Below the pieces are notes generated by a model that saw only the letters and a list, made by a program, of their open reading frames with translations, was not told where the DNA came from and did not search any database. The position numbers and the translations under genes were made by a program. Positions 19,064 through 28,819 of a stretch of 64,000 nucleotides of DNA are shown here, one piece after another. The stretch is taken from the NCBI RefSeq assembly GCF_947497045.1, contig NZ_CANMEU010000012.1, positions 39,439-103,438 of the forward strand, given 5' to 3'. Numbering within the stretch: position 1 is the first letter of the stretch; each line of letters opens with the position of its first letter. The DNA is from an uncultured Tateyamaria sp. (GTDB lineage: Bacteria > Pseudomonadota > Alphaproteobacteria > Rhodobacterales > Rhodobacteraceae).

Positions 19064-21322
19064 ATGCGACGCTCTGTAACGCAATATTCACTGGCAGCGA
19101 TCTTCGCCTTGCTCGGTGCCGGTGCGCATGCGGACAGGGCACCTCAGGTTTCTGATCGTGGACTTCATGCGGGTCAGATTAACCAAAAGTTTGTGTCTTC
19201 AGCCTTACAAAAACCCCCTCTGGTCCCGATTCTGGGACCCGTTGATGGCAAGATGGGGAAGGTACAGATGGCAGGTTCCGCCGCGCAACAACAGATCGTC
19301 GTTTCAACGGCGCAGGACTTGATCAAGGCGCTGGATGCAGCCACGGGCGGCGAACAGATTGTACTGGCCCCGGGACACTACGGCAAGATCGAGTTAAGCC
19401 CTGCCAGCCTTCCGACATCAGGCGGGCAGTTTGACAAAGCAGTGCATGTTGCCTCGCTTGATCCGGGCAACATGGCTGTCATCGAAGGTCTGGACATTCG
19501 GGGACTGTCAAACCTCCATTTTGACAACCTGTCGTTTGCGCATATACCAGAAACTGGTGACGACAAAAATGATGCGATTGTGCAGGTGCGCGCCCATAAG
19601 GGCGTCGAATCCAGCGCTATTTCCATCTCGGGCTCCACCTTTGAAGGGCAGCCTGCTGCCACGGACATTGGCGGCGATCCGGCCAGCGTCACAGACGTCG
19701 CCACACGCGGAGGCCTCGTTCAAGGCAACTTTGGTGGCATCGCAGTGGCGGTTGGCGAGGCGTCCGACATCCTCCTTGATGGCAACGAGATCACTGGGTT
19801 TTACCGGGGCATCAGCCTTGAGGATGTCACCGGGGTCACGCTGTCCAAAAACCATATTCACGATCTGCGCTCAGACGGCATCGTCGTGGGCGAAGTGCGT
19901 AATCTGGTGATAGAGCAAAACGTGATCCGCGATCTTGACCCGTGGCGCCACGAGGATGCGCCGGGCCATGGCGATCACCCCGACCTCATCCAGTTTTGGA
20001 CCACCAACTCCGACGCGGCAAGTACAGGTATTGTGATCCGTGACAACGTCCTGATCCAAAGCGATGCGGCGGGCGATACGTTCGCGCAAGGCATCTTCAT
20101 GCGAAACCCCAAGGCGGAACAGGACCCGGGCAGTACCGACTTTTTTTACAGCGACGTCACAATCGAGGGGAATGTCATCTACAATTCGCACATCAACAGC
20201 CTCGTCGTTGGGGAAACTGTTGGATTGACCGTGGCCAACAACATTCTGATCCAGAACGTGGATGAAGAAATCAGGCATGTCACGACACCGATCATCGCGA
20301 TTGCAGAACGCTCGCAGGATGTCAGCGTCACAGGAAACATCATGCCCGGCCTCGCGTTGACCTACTCCACCATCTCCAACATGGCGACGCTTCAAGAAGG
20401 GCGCGACAGCGGGTGGACGGTATCGACAAATGCATTCACCTCATTGGAGGGGGCTGGGCCAGACCTATCCGCCGTGGCCGACGGCGGAACGCGGATCAAC
20501 TACGCCGCGCTGGACGACCAACTCGAAACGCTCAAGGCCGAGACATTGGCACGCGATACACCCCCTTCAGATGATGGCAACCAAGAAGACATTCCCGTCG
20601 AAACCGGCATCTTGGTCACAGATATTCTGGACTCAATGGGCGCGCTGATCGGTCGGGAATGGCGTGACCTTGACGACGTGAAACCTTGGGAAAGCAAAGT
20701 CGAAGACATTGATGCCGCAACCGGCAAGACAACGGCATCCCAGACGATTTGGGACAACGGGCTGCGCGACGATCGGTTTTTTGACAACGAGGGCGCCATG
20801 GCCTCCCACATCATCACCGACGACAGCGAAGGGGCTGCGTGGACGTCCAATGCACGTCTCTACGACCCGGACGGCACCTTGCGCCAGTCCGAATTCATCA
20901 TGGCTGATGGGGAGCGCCGAACAAACAGCTACACTGAAAACGGTGACCTCTACAGCGCCAAATGGGTCGATGAACACGACTCGGAACGATATTCCACCAA
21001 GACCACCACCTACGAAAGTGACGGATCATTCACCGTCACCAAGCTGCTGGACAGCGGTCTTGAAACGATCCGCATATATGATGTGAACGGGGCGAACCGA
21101 TCCAAAGTGTTGATCGACCACAATGATGAGTTTGACTGGACAGCCCGTGGGCTGGGCTATGACCCGAGCGGCAAGGAAATCTTTGAAACCACGCTGGATG
21201 ATGAGGGATCTTTGGAGCAGCACTTGTTCAACGGCCCGTCCAACGCCCCTTCTGTCATATTGTATGATGACGATGCGCTTGAGCGCTACATACCGTGGGC
21301 CATCAACCTTGATCCCATCTAG
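19064..21322 (+). CDS. Secreted right-handed beta-helix protein with repetitive C-terminus
   Basis: 752 residues. A signal peptide covers about 1-24 (AAIFALLGAGAHA). Residues 80-470 carry many short repeats of the parallel beta-helix type (DILLDGNEITGFYRGISLED, VTLSKNHIHDLRSDGIVVG, LVIEQNVIRDL). Residues 540-740 form a second, Asp/Tyr-rich region with recurring Y-x2-DG turns (LYDPDGTLRQ, TYESDGSFTV, GYDPSGKEIF). In exopolysaccharide loci such proteins are often lyases or C5-epimerases acting on the nascent polymer in the periplasm, which is the likely role here, but no catalytic residues could be pinned down. Confidence 0.75.
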   Translation: MRRSVTQYSLAAIFALLGAGAHADRAPQVSDRGLHAGQINQKFVSSALQKPPLVPILGPVDGKMGKVQMAGSAAQQQIVVSTAQDLIKALDAATGGEQIVLAPGHYGKIELSPASLPTSGGQFDKAVHVASLDPGNMAVIEGLDIRGLSNLHFDNLSFAHIPETGDDKNDAIVQVRAHKGVESSAISISGSTFEGQPAATDIGGDPASVTDVATRGGLVQGNFGGIAVAVGEASDILLDGNEITGFYRGISLEDVTGVTLSKNHIHDLRSDGIVVGEVRNLVIEQNVIRDLDPWRHEDAPGHGDHPDLIQFWTTNSDAASTGIVIRDNVLIQSDAAGDTFAQGIFMRNPKAEQDPGSTDFFYSDVTIEGNVIYNSHINSLVVGETVGLTVANNILIQNVDEEIRHVTTPIIAIAERSQDVSVTGNIMPGLALTYSTISNMATLQEGRDSGWTVSTNAFTSLEGAGPDLSAVADGGTRINYAALDDQLETLKAETLARDTPPSDDGNQEDIPVETGILVTDILDSMGALIGREWRDLDDVKPWESKVEDIDAATGKTTASQTIWDNGLRDDRFFDNEGAMASHIITDDSEGAAWTSNARLYDPDGTLRQSEFIMADGERRTNSYTENGDLYSAKWVDEHDSERYSTKTTTYESDGSFTVTKLLDSGLETIRIYDVNGANRSKVLIDHNDEFDWTARGLGYDPSGKEIFETTLDDEGSLEQHLFNGPSNAPSVILYDDDALERYIPWAINLDPI

Positions 21323-21664
21323 GGACCTGCCGATATCACATTGAAACACGGCACCCCCTGACACGACCGGGCCACTGCCAGACCCGCTGACCGCCCGCAT
21401 TTGGTCGCGAGGGTACGACCCACAGGCACCCCGGTGGCCTCAGATGGTTCCCGGCGCAAAAGCCTGCGGAAAAACAACGCACCCCAGCACCGATTTCATC
21501 TGCAAAACCGCCTGTTCTTTGTGCAGGTCCGCTCCATTCCATGCGCCAAATGAGCGGAATTCCGTTCGTCTGCACCCTTCCTCCAGCTTTGTGCAAGCCC
21601 TCGAAGATGTCGTGTTACATCTCGCCAATATAAGCGGTTGGGCAAGGACGGTTTCATTCTGGCT
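21323..21664. other. Intergenic region, nothing recognised
   Basis: About 340 bases between the beta-helix gene and the next gene. No open frame with a plausible start, no strong hairpin. A 10-bp palindrome CGGAATTCCG at 21555-21564 is the only symmetry noticed. It presumably carries a promoter for the downstream run. Confidence 0.4.
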
Positions 21665-22888
21665 ATGTCAAACAAACAATATGATTCGAATGTTCTGCGG
21701 CGTGTCGCATCGGCTGACATGTGTGCGGGATGCGGTGGGTGTGCGGCGGTTGCCCCGGCGCAAATCGATATGGAGATGTCGGGCAAAGGCTGGCTGCGCC
21801 CGGTGCAACATGCCCCGATTTCGGCAGACGCCGAGGCGCGCATAGCAGAGTTTTGTCCTGGCCACCGAATGACGCTTGATGCAAAGGCGCGGCCAGATCA
21901 TCGGCTTTGGGGGCCCGTCATAAGGGCACGAACCGGCTACGCATCAGACCCAAATCTGCGCCACCAAGGGTCCTCCGGCGGTGTGATCTCGGCAATCGCC
22001 ACCTATCTTCTGGCCTCTCGCGAGGCGGACATCGTCCTTCAGAACCACGCATCGGCAGACAACCCGGTTGGAAATGAGCCGATGCGAAGCCTGTCAGAGG
22101 CGGATGTGTTCGGCGCGGCGGGCTCCCGGTATTACCCGTCAGCACCGCTGGCAGGTCTCAATGACGCACTGGATACGCGAAAAAAAATCGCGTTTGTCGG
22201 CAAACCCTGTGATGTCGCCGCGCTGCGGGGCATGGCAAAAAATGACCCGCGCATTAACGAATATGTCGTCATTGCGATCTCGTTCTTTTGCGCAGGTGTG
22301 CCCAGCCATGCGGGGGCAATGGAATTGCTGGACACAATGGGCACATCACCAGACGAAATCGCAGCCTTTCGCTATCGCGGAGACGGCTGGCCCGGCTACG
22401 CCACCGCCCAACTCAAGGATGGCACCAAACGATCCAAAAGCTACAGCGAAAGCTGGGGCAGCGTGTTGTCACGCCATATCCAGAAACGCTGCAAATTGTG
22501 CCCGGACGGCACAGGCGGCTTTGCCGATCTGGTCTGCGCGGATGCGTGGGAAACCGACGCAGACGGGTATCCCCTGTTTGAAGAACGCGAAGGCATCAGC
22601 CTGATCCTGTCGCGCACCCCACCCGGCGAAGCACTGATCAGGCGCGCAGTCCAAGCGCAGGCCATCAACGTCGCTGATTTTGACGCGGAACAGATCGCAC
22701 CGATGCAGCCCGGTCAGGTGCGCAAGCGTCAATTCCTGTTGTCGCGGCTTTTGGCCATGCGGGTGCTGTTTCGAAAAACACCGTATTTTCGGGGGTTTCA
22801 CCTTGCTGCGAATGCAAGGCGGGCCGGATGGAAAGCGAATCTCCGCCAGTTTGCAGGGATGAGCTTTCGCGAACTCACAAGACGGTAG
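21665..22888 (+). CDS. Coenzyme F420 hydrogenase/dehydrogenase beta-subunit-like protein
   Basis: About 407 residues. Near the N-terminus is a cysteine cluster (DMCAGCGGCAAVAP) for an iron-sulfur centre. The middle has GSSGGVISAIATYLL and FVGKPCDVAALRGM, and later SFFCAGVPSH and KRCKLCPDGTGGFADLVCADAW, the pattern of FrhB-type N and C domains. These proteins bind flavin and iron-sulfur clusters; copies in polysaccharide loci commonly accompany pyruvyltransferases, and one is present at 32.2 kb. ATG at 21665 is used; TTG at 21638 is an in-frame alternative. Its actual redox substrate is unknown; F420 is not expected in this organism. Confidence 0.8.
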   Translation: MSNKQYDSNVLRRVASADMCAGCGGCAAVAPAQIDMEMSGKGWLRPVQHAPISADAEARIAEFCPGHRMTLDAKARPDHRLWGPVIRARTGYASDPNLRHQGSSGGVISAIATYLLASREADIVLQNHASADNPVGNEPMRSLSEADVFGAAGSRYYPSAPLAGLNDALDTRKKIAFVGKPCDVAALRGMAKNDPRINEYVVIAISFFCAGVPSHAGAMELLDTMGTSPDEIAAFRYRGDGWPGYATAQLKDGTKRSKSYSESWGSVLSRHIQKRCKLCPDGTGGFADLVCADAWETDADGYPLFEEREGISLILSRTPPGEALIRRAVQAQAINVADFDAEQIAPMQPGQVRKRQFLLSRLLAMRVLFRKTPYFRGFHLAANARRAGWKANLRQFAGMSFRELTRR

Positions 22889-22948
22889 ATATCTCGGGCG
22901 CGGCGCAGCCCCATGGACAAGGGGTCCGGGTCTCAAAGGAGAACGCAA

Positions 22949-24853
22949 GTGAAAGACGTCGGCATTATCGATACGGGGCTCACCATCAGCTTCTTTCAAG
23001 TGCTGCGCACGATCCGCCGCTGGTTCCTGCCCTTGTTCGGGGTCGCCACTGTCATGTCGGCAATCGTGTATCAAATACTCGCGCCCCTACCCCCACTGTT
23101 CACGGCAACGACCGTGCTTTGGTTTGATGAGCGTGAAAGCAGCCTGCTTGCCTCTGATTCAGCCTGGGCATCGCTGTCGGACCCCAACACGGTATCTTAC
23201 GTCAACGAAGTCGCGCCCATCGTGAAAGAAGCCGAAATCATGGGTTCTCTCCCGATCTATCAGCGGGTCATCAACGAGCTTGCACTGGAACAGCAACCCG
23301 CAGTGCTGAATTCAGGCAAGCGTCTGTTGCGCAGCACGATCAAGGGGCGGTTGGCGTCAATCCTTCCCTTTTCGTCCCCCGACGATCCGGATGAAAGCGC
23401 CGTGCAAACAGGCACGCCTGAGGCAACGGATGATGCGGACAATACCGGTTACCTGCTTGAGTTGGCCAAGATGCTCGGGGCGATCATCACGGTCCAGACC
23501 AACGAACTGACCTCGGTTATTTCGGTCGAGGTGTCATCACCCAACCCCATGTTCGCCGCCGCCATCGCAAACGCCGTGCCGCAGGCTTACGTCGACGAGC
23601 ACAATGAACGCATCACATTTGCCAGCCGCTCGGTTGTGAAACTTCTGTCTCAACGGGTCGCGCAAATCCGCAAACGGTTGGAGGCTGAAACCCCGGAAGA
23701 GATATCGGGCAGCCTCGCGTTGCACCAACTCACCCGCGAAGCCGAAGTGGAGCTGTTTCAATCCCTGCTCAATCGGCTGAACGAGGTGCAACAGCTTCAG
23801 GATATCCAATCCTCACCCGTCCAGGTGCTTACACCGGCGGTGGTCCCATCTGAACCCGCAGGCGCAAGCGCATTTGACTATGCGGTCCTCACCTTCATCG
23901 GGTTGATGTTGTCTGGCATGGCCGTGATCGCGGGCGTTGAACTCGCCAGCAATCGTATCCGCTTTCCCAAGCAGATCGAGAATATGAACCTCCAGATCCT
24001 CGCCGCCGCGCCCAGCCTTGATGCGCGGGGATGGATGCCTGAATGGATCAGCAGGAGGCTCGGCAAGATCGCCAAACCGCCTGCCCCCGATGTGGCCCTG
24101 TTCAATCAGGCGATACGGCGGCTTATGACCGTGACCCGACCCAAACGGCAGGATCAATCCGTCTCTCTTTTGCTGACTTCTGCCTCTGATGGCGAAGGCA
24201 CATCAACCATTGCCTATGCCCTTGCACTGTCTGCCAGCCGCAGTGGTCTGAAGACCATTCTAATCGAAGCCGATATGCGGCCCGGCGTGGAACACGAAGG
24301 CGGGCCACGCGGTCTGGTGTCGTTGTTGCGCGGGCAATGCGAAATTGACGATGTTCTTGTCGAAAGCAAAGAAGATACGGGCGTATCACTTTGGATTTTG
24401 CCCGCCAGCGAGACCGTCGATTATTCGGCTGAACTGCTGGCCTCGCAGCCCATGCACAACCTCATGCACGAACTGCCAACCGTCTTTGACGTGGTCATCA
24501 TCGATTCCGCCCCCGTCTTGTACAGCGCCGATGCCGAGGTTTTGGCAACCCTCACGGACGGTGTCATACTGGTTGCAGGCTTTGGAACCCGCCAAAAGCG
24601 GCTCGAGTCCGCGGTCGAGCTTTTGGACAGGGATTGCGACAATTTGCTGGGGGCGTTCGTGAACAATGCGCCGCCACAGTTCTTCAGCGACCTTTATGGC
24701 AAGGCCGATAGCGGATCAGGCTGGCTGCGCCGCAAGCCAAGAACGCGGTCCCGTAGCATACATGACGCGGTGTCCACCCAATTGGCACAAACAGGGAATG
24801 TGACGTCGATTGAACGCCATACCCAGGCCAAGGGACGACCGGGTGTCAGTTGA
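22949..24853 (+). CDS. Wzz/GumC-type polysaccharide co-polymerase with degenerate BY-kinase domain
   Basis: 634 residues from GTG at 22949, chosen because AAGGAG (22936-22941) sits seven bases before it; the ATG at 22913 has no such site. Residues 15-45 and about 305-330 are membrane segments bracketing a periplasmic coiled-coil loop (Wzz domain). The C-terminal cytoplasmic half resembles bacterial tyrosine kinases: LTSASDGEGTSTIAY, ILIEADMRPG, VVIIDSAPV. The Walker A lysine is replaced by Thr418 (GEGTST where GEGKST is usual) and the tail lacks a tyrosine cluster. It probably controls chain length with an altered or absent kinase activity. It overlaps the next gene. Confidence 0.85.
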   Translation: MKDVGIIDTGLTISFFQVLRTIRRWFLPLFGVATVMSAIVYQILAPLPPLFTATTVLWFDERESSLLASDSAWASLSDPNTVSYVNEVAPIVKEAEIMGSLPIYQRVINELALEQQPAVLNSGKRLLRSTIKGRLASILPFSSPDDPDESAVQTGTPEATDDADNTGYLLELAKMLGAIITVQTNELTSVISVEVSSPNPMFAAAIANAVPQAYVDEHNERITFASRSVVKLLSQRVAQIRKRLEAETPEEISGSLALHQLTREAEVELFQSLLNRLNEVQQLQDIQSSPVQVLTPAVVPSEPAGASAFDYAVLTFIGLMLSGMAVIAGVELASNRIRFPKQIENMNLQILAAAPSLDARGWMPEWISRRLGKIAKPPAPDVALFNQAIRRLMTVTRPKRQDQSVSLLLTSASDGEGTSTIAYALALSASRSGLKTILIEADMRPGVEHEGGPRGLVSLLRGQCEIDDVLVESKEDTGVSLWILPASETVDYSAELLASQPMHNLMHELPTVFDVVIIDSAPVLYSADAEVLATLTDGVILVAGFGTRQKRLESAVELLDRDCDNLLGAFVNNAPPQFFSDLYGKADSGSGWLRRKPRTRSRSIHDAVSTQLAQTGNVTSIERHTQAKGRPGVS

Positions 24854-26228
24854 AACGCTGAAGGCAAGACGGTCCGGCACCACCCTGCACCGCAGGACGC
24901 CGACCAAGCTGACGAAGCACGCGCTGCCGGTGTTTCTGGCGATCTATCTGATCGCGATCTTTGTGCCCTTCCAGCTGAGCATCGGGCCGGTCGTCTTGTC
25001 AGCAAGCCGGGCCATCCTATTGTTTCTGCTCCCGTTTCTGATGCGGCTGTTGCTGGTTGGCAGCGCGGGCAAGATCATCCTCTCCGATATCCTGTTTGCG
25101 CTATATTGCGTCTGGATCGTACTCAGCATGACCGAAAATCACGGGTTCATCGCGTCGATTGAATATATCGGGATCGCAACGATCGAAACGATGGGCGCGT
25201 ACCTGTTGGGCCGTTGCCTGATCCGGGATGCAGATACGTTCGAACGCATGGTCCGCTTCATGTTCGGGGTCATATTGGTTCTGATCCCATTCAGCCTGTT
25301 CGAGACGATCACCGGGCACAACCTGCTGCTTCAGATTTCAAACACGATCATCCCTTCCCAACCCGAGGTTCCGCCCCTGCGTCGCATGGGGCTTGAACGG
25401 GTGCAGGCCACCTTGGATCACCCAATCCACTTCGGCATCATCATCGGTGCCATGGTCAGCCTGACCTATGCGGTGATCGGACATGGCCGGTCCCTCCTGT
25501 TTCGCCTCAGCGTGACTGCCATGGTCTTTCTCACCGGGTTCTTATCCCTGTCCTCTGGGGCGTTGGCCATGATGTCTGCTCAGGTTATGCTGCTGGCCTA
25601 TGACGGTCTGTTCAAACGGCTGGCCGAACGATGGCAGGTCTTTCTGTGGTTCGTCATTGCGGTGGCCCTGTTTGAATACCTGACCGGGACAATCCTGCAA
25701 TTCGTCATTCAGGACTTTGCCTACAACCCCCAAACCGCGTTCAACCGGACCCGTATTCTAGGCTACGGCATCCAGAACATACAAAGCAGCCCCTTGTACG
25801 GGATCGGCCTGAACGAATGGACGAACCTGCCGGGCATGTCCGACAGCGTCGATATGTTCTGGCTGTTGATGACGATGACACATGGGATACCCGCAGGTGC
25901 GCTGGTGTTTTTGGGGTTCATCTGGTTGCCGTTGACGCTGGTGCCGCTGCGCATGCCCACCGCACGGATTCGAACCTACAAAACGGGCTGGCTGATCAGC
26001 ATGTGTGGTATCTTTGTGGCGCTCTGGGGCGTGCATGTCTGGCGCGAAGCCTATGTGTTCCTGATGTTTTTGCTGGGAAGTGGGTCGTGGATGCTGCAAG
26101 CGGCCACCCCTTCCTACAACCTATACCCCACCAATCAGCCGCGGCGCGTTTACCGTCGGATGCCCGAGAAGATCTCGGCTGTTGAGCGCACCCAACACGC
26201 AGCGTCAGAACGAGACATCCCGCGATGA
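24843..26228 (+). CDS. Wzy-like exopolysaccharide polymerase / O-antigen ligase family
   Basis: About 461 residues with ten or more membrane helices from residue 25 on. GTG at 24843 is favoured by the AAGGGA ribosome site and an 11-base overlap with the co-polymerase; TTG at 24810 is the alternative. The large loop (FAYNPQTAFNRTRILGYG, then SPLYGIGLNEW) resembles the periplasmic loop of the O-antigen ligase/Wzy group, with Arg and Gly residues typical of it. Next to Wzz-, Wzx- and priming-transferase genes, it is the best candidate for the block polymerase. The last 45 residues are polar and cytoplasmic. Confidence 0.75.
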   Translation: MSVETLKARRSGTTLHRRTPTKLTKHALPVFLAIYLIAIFVPFQLSIGPVVLSASRAILLFLLPFLMRLLLVGSAGKIILSDILFALYCVWIVLSMTENHGFIASIEYIGIATIETMGAYLLGRCLIRDADTFERMVRFMFGVILVLIPFSLFETITGHNLLLQISNTIIPSQPEVPPLRRMGLERVQATLDHPIHFGIIIGAMVSLTYAVIGHGRSLLFRLSVTAMVFLTGFLSLSSGALAMMSAQVMLLAYDGLFKRLAERWQVFLWFVIAVALFEYLTGTILQFVIQDFAYNPQTAFNRTRILGYGIQNIQSSPLYGIGLNEWTNLPGMSDSVDMFWLLMTMTHGIPAGALVFLGFIWLPLTLVPLRMPTARIRTYKTGWLISMCGIFVALWGVHVWREAYVFLMFLLGSGSWMLQAATPSYNLYPTNQPRRVYRRMPEKISAVERTQHAASERDIPR

Positions 26229-27124
26229 ACAACCAAAACCTGCAAATGACCACGGAACGCTTGCCCGATTTCATCATCATCGGTGCGATGCGTGCGGGCA
26301 CAACGTCATTGCACAACTACTTTGAACTTCATCCCCAGGTCGCCGTAACGACCGAGAAAGAGCCCGATTTCTTTATCGAGTCCAAGTATGGGAACGGGCT
26401 TGATTGGTACAAATCCCGGTTTCAGGGCGAAGCCGAATTTCTCGGCGAGGCCAGCCCGAACTACAGCAAGGTCGATGTGTTTCCCGGTGTCCCAAAACGG
26501 ATTCACGACCTGCTGCCAGATGTCAAAATCATCTATGTTGTGCGCGACCCGGTTGAGCGGTTTGTATCCCAGTACAAACACATGCTGGCACGCGGTTTCG
26601 ACCTGCCCGACCCTGCCAACATGTGCGCAACACCGGGGGACTTACCGGATATTGGTGTGCGCCTCGGGCTGGATCGGCCCTATCATCATATTCTGAGCGT
26701 GAGCAGCTATGCCCGCCAGTTGCGGGCCTATCTGGAACACTTCGCAATGGATCAAATCCTCGTCGTGGAATTTGAGGCGCTCTATTCAAAACCTGTCAGC
26801 GAGCTGGATAGAATTCAGGATTTTCTGGGCCTCAAACGGCTTGGCCCCGCAGCGCTGCCCAGCCTCAATCGCAGCGCCGAATTGGGGCGCGTGCCGCTGC
26901 CGGTTTTACGATCCGCGCGCGACACCCGCATGGGCAAATGGATGCGCGATAAAATGACCCTGCGCACACGGGACCGGATGAAAAAGCTGATCGCTTTGCC
27001 CTTTCCAAGCCGGGAACACATTTTCGAAGAGAGCCACCTTGCCCGCGTGCGCCGCGACCTCGGTGCCGACACCGCTGCATTCAGAGAGATGACGGATATG
27101 CCATTCGACAGCTGGTCGATTTAA
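26225..27124 (+). CDS. Sulfotransferase (PAPS-dependent)
   Basis: 299 residues. The 5-prime phosphosulfate loop is IIIGAMRAGTTSLHNYF (about 17-33) and the 3-prime phosphate site IYVVRDPVERFVSQYKH lies about residue 100-116. This matches the heparan/carbohydrate sulfotransferase group, which moves sulfate from PAPS to a sugar hydroxyl. The start ATG overlaps the stop of the polymerase gene (ATGA), so the two are translationally coupled. It indicates that the exopolysaccharide is sulfated, a common trait in marine bacteria. Confidence 0.85.
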   Translation: MNNQNLQMTTERLPDFIIIGAMRAGTTSLHNYFELHPQVAVTTEKEPDFFIESKYGNGLDWYKSRFQGEAEFLGEASPNYSKVDVFPGVPKRIHDLLPDVKIIYVVRDPVERFVSQYKHMLARGFDLPDPANMCATPGDLPDIGVRLGLDRPYHHILSVSSYARQLRAYLEHFAMDQILVVEFEALYSKPVSELDRIQDFLGLKRLGPAALPSLNRSAELGRVPLPVLRSARDTRMGKWMRDKMTLRTRDRMKKLIALPFPSREHIFEESHLARVRRDLGADTAAFREMTDMPFDSWSI

Positions 27125-27147
27125 CGCAGAACGAAGGAGCAGACGTG

Positions 27148-28179
27148 ATGGCAAATCGACAGCACAACGCCGCACCAAAGTTGGCGGACCGTGACAGCGG
27201 TGAGCACACGCTTCGCGTTTGGAACGGTAATGTGCCCGGCGCCCCCAAGCCTGACATCACCATCATCATCGTCAGCTACAACACCAAGGACCTGACCCTT
27301 AAGTGCATCGAGACTTTGCTGACATGCGGCGGCGACGTGCTTGCAGAGGTGATCGTGTATGACAATGCCTCAAGGGACGGCTCGCCCGACGCCATTGCGC
27401 AGACATTTCCACAGGTGCAACTGATCGCGTCGTCTGAAAACGCAGGCTTTGCAATGGCGAACAACATCGTCGCCGCTGAGGCCAACGCCCCTTATCTGCT
27501 GCTGCTCAACCCCGATACAGAAACCTACGAAGATGCGATTGCGAACCTTTTGGCCTTCGCCATGGCCAACCCCGGTGGGGGCGTCTACGGCGGGCGCACC
27601 TATTTCCCCAATGGGGATTTGAACCCGTTTTCCTGCTGCAACGAGATCACGATGCGCAGCATGGCGTGCCGGGTTCTGGGGTTGGACAAAATGTTTCCGG
27701 CCAGTGAATTTTGCAACTCCGAACAAATCGGCGGATGGGAACGCGACACGGTGCGCCATGTGGACATCGTCATTGGCTGCTTCTTTCTGATCTCCAAGAC
27801 GCTTTGGGATAAATTGGACGGGTTCGACACCAAGTATTTCATGTACGGCGAAGAGGCCGACCTGTGCCATCGTGCGCGCAAGATGGGCTATCGGCCAATG
27901 ATCACGCCCGATGCGCGGATCATGCACCTCGTTGGGGCATCGACCGGCGTGCGGGCTGACAAGATCCAACTGGTCGCCTGTGCCCGCGTCACTCTGATCC
28001 GTCAATACTGGCCCGCGTGGAAAGTGCCCATCGGGGTCTCGTTGGTGCGGGCCTGGGTCGCAAGCCGATTTGCGATCAGTTGGGTCATGGTCGGGATTGG
28101 CCGCGACGGGTCCTCCCAACTGCTGGACACGTGGCGGATGGTTTGGCGAGAACGGAAAACGTGGCTTAGAGGTTACTAA
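27148..28179 (+). CDS. GT2-family glycosyltransferase (rhamnosyltransferase-like)
   Basis: About 344 residues. GT-A motifs: ITIIIVSYNTKDLTLKCIE, VYDNASRDGS, the metal-site LLLNPDTET and MYGEEADLCHRARKMGY near residue 235. AAGGAG upstream supports ATG at 27148 (an adjoining GTG three bases earlier is equivalent). The C-terminal 60 residues contain a weakly hydrophobic stretch that may touch the membrane. It belongs to the continuous rightward operon from 21.7 to 31.2 kb. Confidence 0.85.
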   Translation: MANRQHNAAPKLADRDSGEHTLRVWNGNVPGAPKPDITIIIVSYNTKDLTLKCIETLLTCGGDVLAEVIVYDNASRDGSPDAIAQTFPQVQLIASSENAGFAMANNIVAAEANAPYLLLLNPDTETYEDAIANLLAFAMANPGGGVYGGRTYFPNGDLNPFSCCNEITMRSMACRVLGLDKMFPASEFCNSEQIGGWERDTVRHVDIVIGCFFLISKTLWDKLDGFDTKYFMYGEEADLCHRARKMGYRPMITPDARIMHLVGASTGVRADKIQLVACARVTLIRQYWPAWKVPIGVSLVRAWVASRFAISWVMVGIGRDGSSQLLDTWRMVWRERKTWLRGY

Positions 28180-28234
28180 AAAAGGGAGTACGGCGCGCCC
28201 GACTTGGGGGTTTAATTGCCGTTTAGGTGCTGAT

Positions 28235-28819
28235 TTGGCTAGAAAAAATACTTTGTCAATTCGACGGCGGTTCTGGCGTCTTTTGCTGACCGTGTTCGAT
28301 CCGCGCGCGTATCTGCACATGTTGAAGATACTGAACTTCTACAACTACTCTCACGTGACACCGCTGAGAAAGGTCAAACAGGGGCGCAGTATCAGCATCA
28401 GCCCGAACGTCTGGTTTGCCGAACCCGAACGGATCGAGATTGGTGACAATGCGCATCTTGGGGGCCGCTGCATGATCTGGGCGGGGCCGACCGTCGCCAA
28501 AATCGTGATCGGGGCGGATGCGCTGTTCGGACCAGAGGTGATGATCACCGCCGCAAGCTATCGCTACAATGATGGTCCCTGCGTGACGAAACAGAATATG
28601 AACGAAGCAGATGTGATCATCGGCCGGGATGTCTGGCTGGCGACCCGCGTTGTCGTTCTGCCCGGAACGACGATCGGGGATGGGTGTATCGTGGCTGCCG
28701 GTGCTGTCCTGTCCGGCACATATCCGGCCATGTCCATCATCGCAGGCGCACCGGCCAAAGTCGTTTCGACCCGCCGTATCGGCGACACGGATCACCCCGG
28801 ACCACACCAGCCGCAATGA
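28235..28819 (+). CDS. Hexapeptide-repeat acyltransferase
   Basis: About 194 residues. The left-handed beta-helix is visible as repeated [LIV]-G-x4 units (RIEIGDNAHLGGRCMIWAG, VIIGRDVWLATRVVVLPG, TIGDGCIVAAGAVLSG) ending in IIAGAPAKVV, the standard C-terminal signature. Such enzymes O-acetylate sugars using acetyl-CoA. The start is uncertain: TTG at 28235 with TAGGTG upstream, TTG at 28253, or ATG at 28319; the frame is open further upstream into the preceding gene. Its stop overlaps the next start (ATGA). Confidence 0.75.
   Translation: MARKNTLSIRRRFWRLLLTVFDPRAYLHMLKILNFYNYSHVTPLRKVKQGRSISISPNVWFAEPERIEIGDNAHLGGRCMIWAGPTVAKIVIGADALFGPEVMITAASYRYNDGPCVTKQNMNEADVIIGRDVWLATRVVVLPGTTIGDGCIVAAGAVLSGTYPAMSIIAGAPAKVVSTRRIGDTDHPGPHQPQ

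Noticed and set aside
21555..21564. CGGAATTCCG palindrome as an operator
   Set aside because: Ten bases, single copy, no regulator nearby; could be chance.
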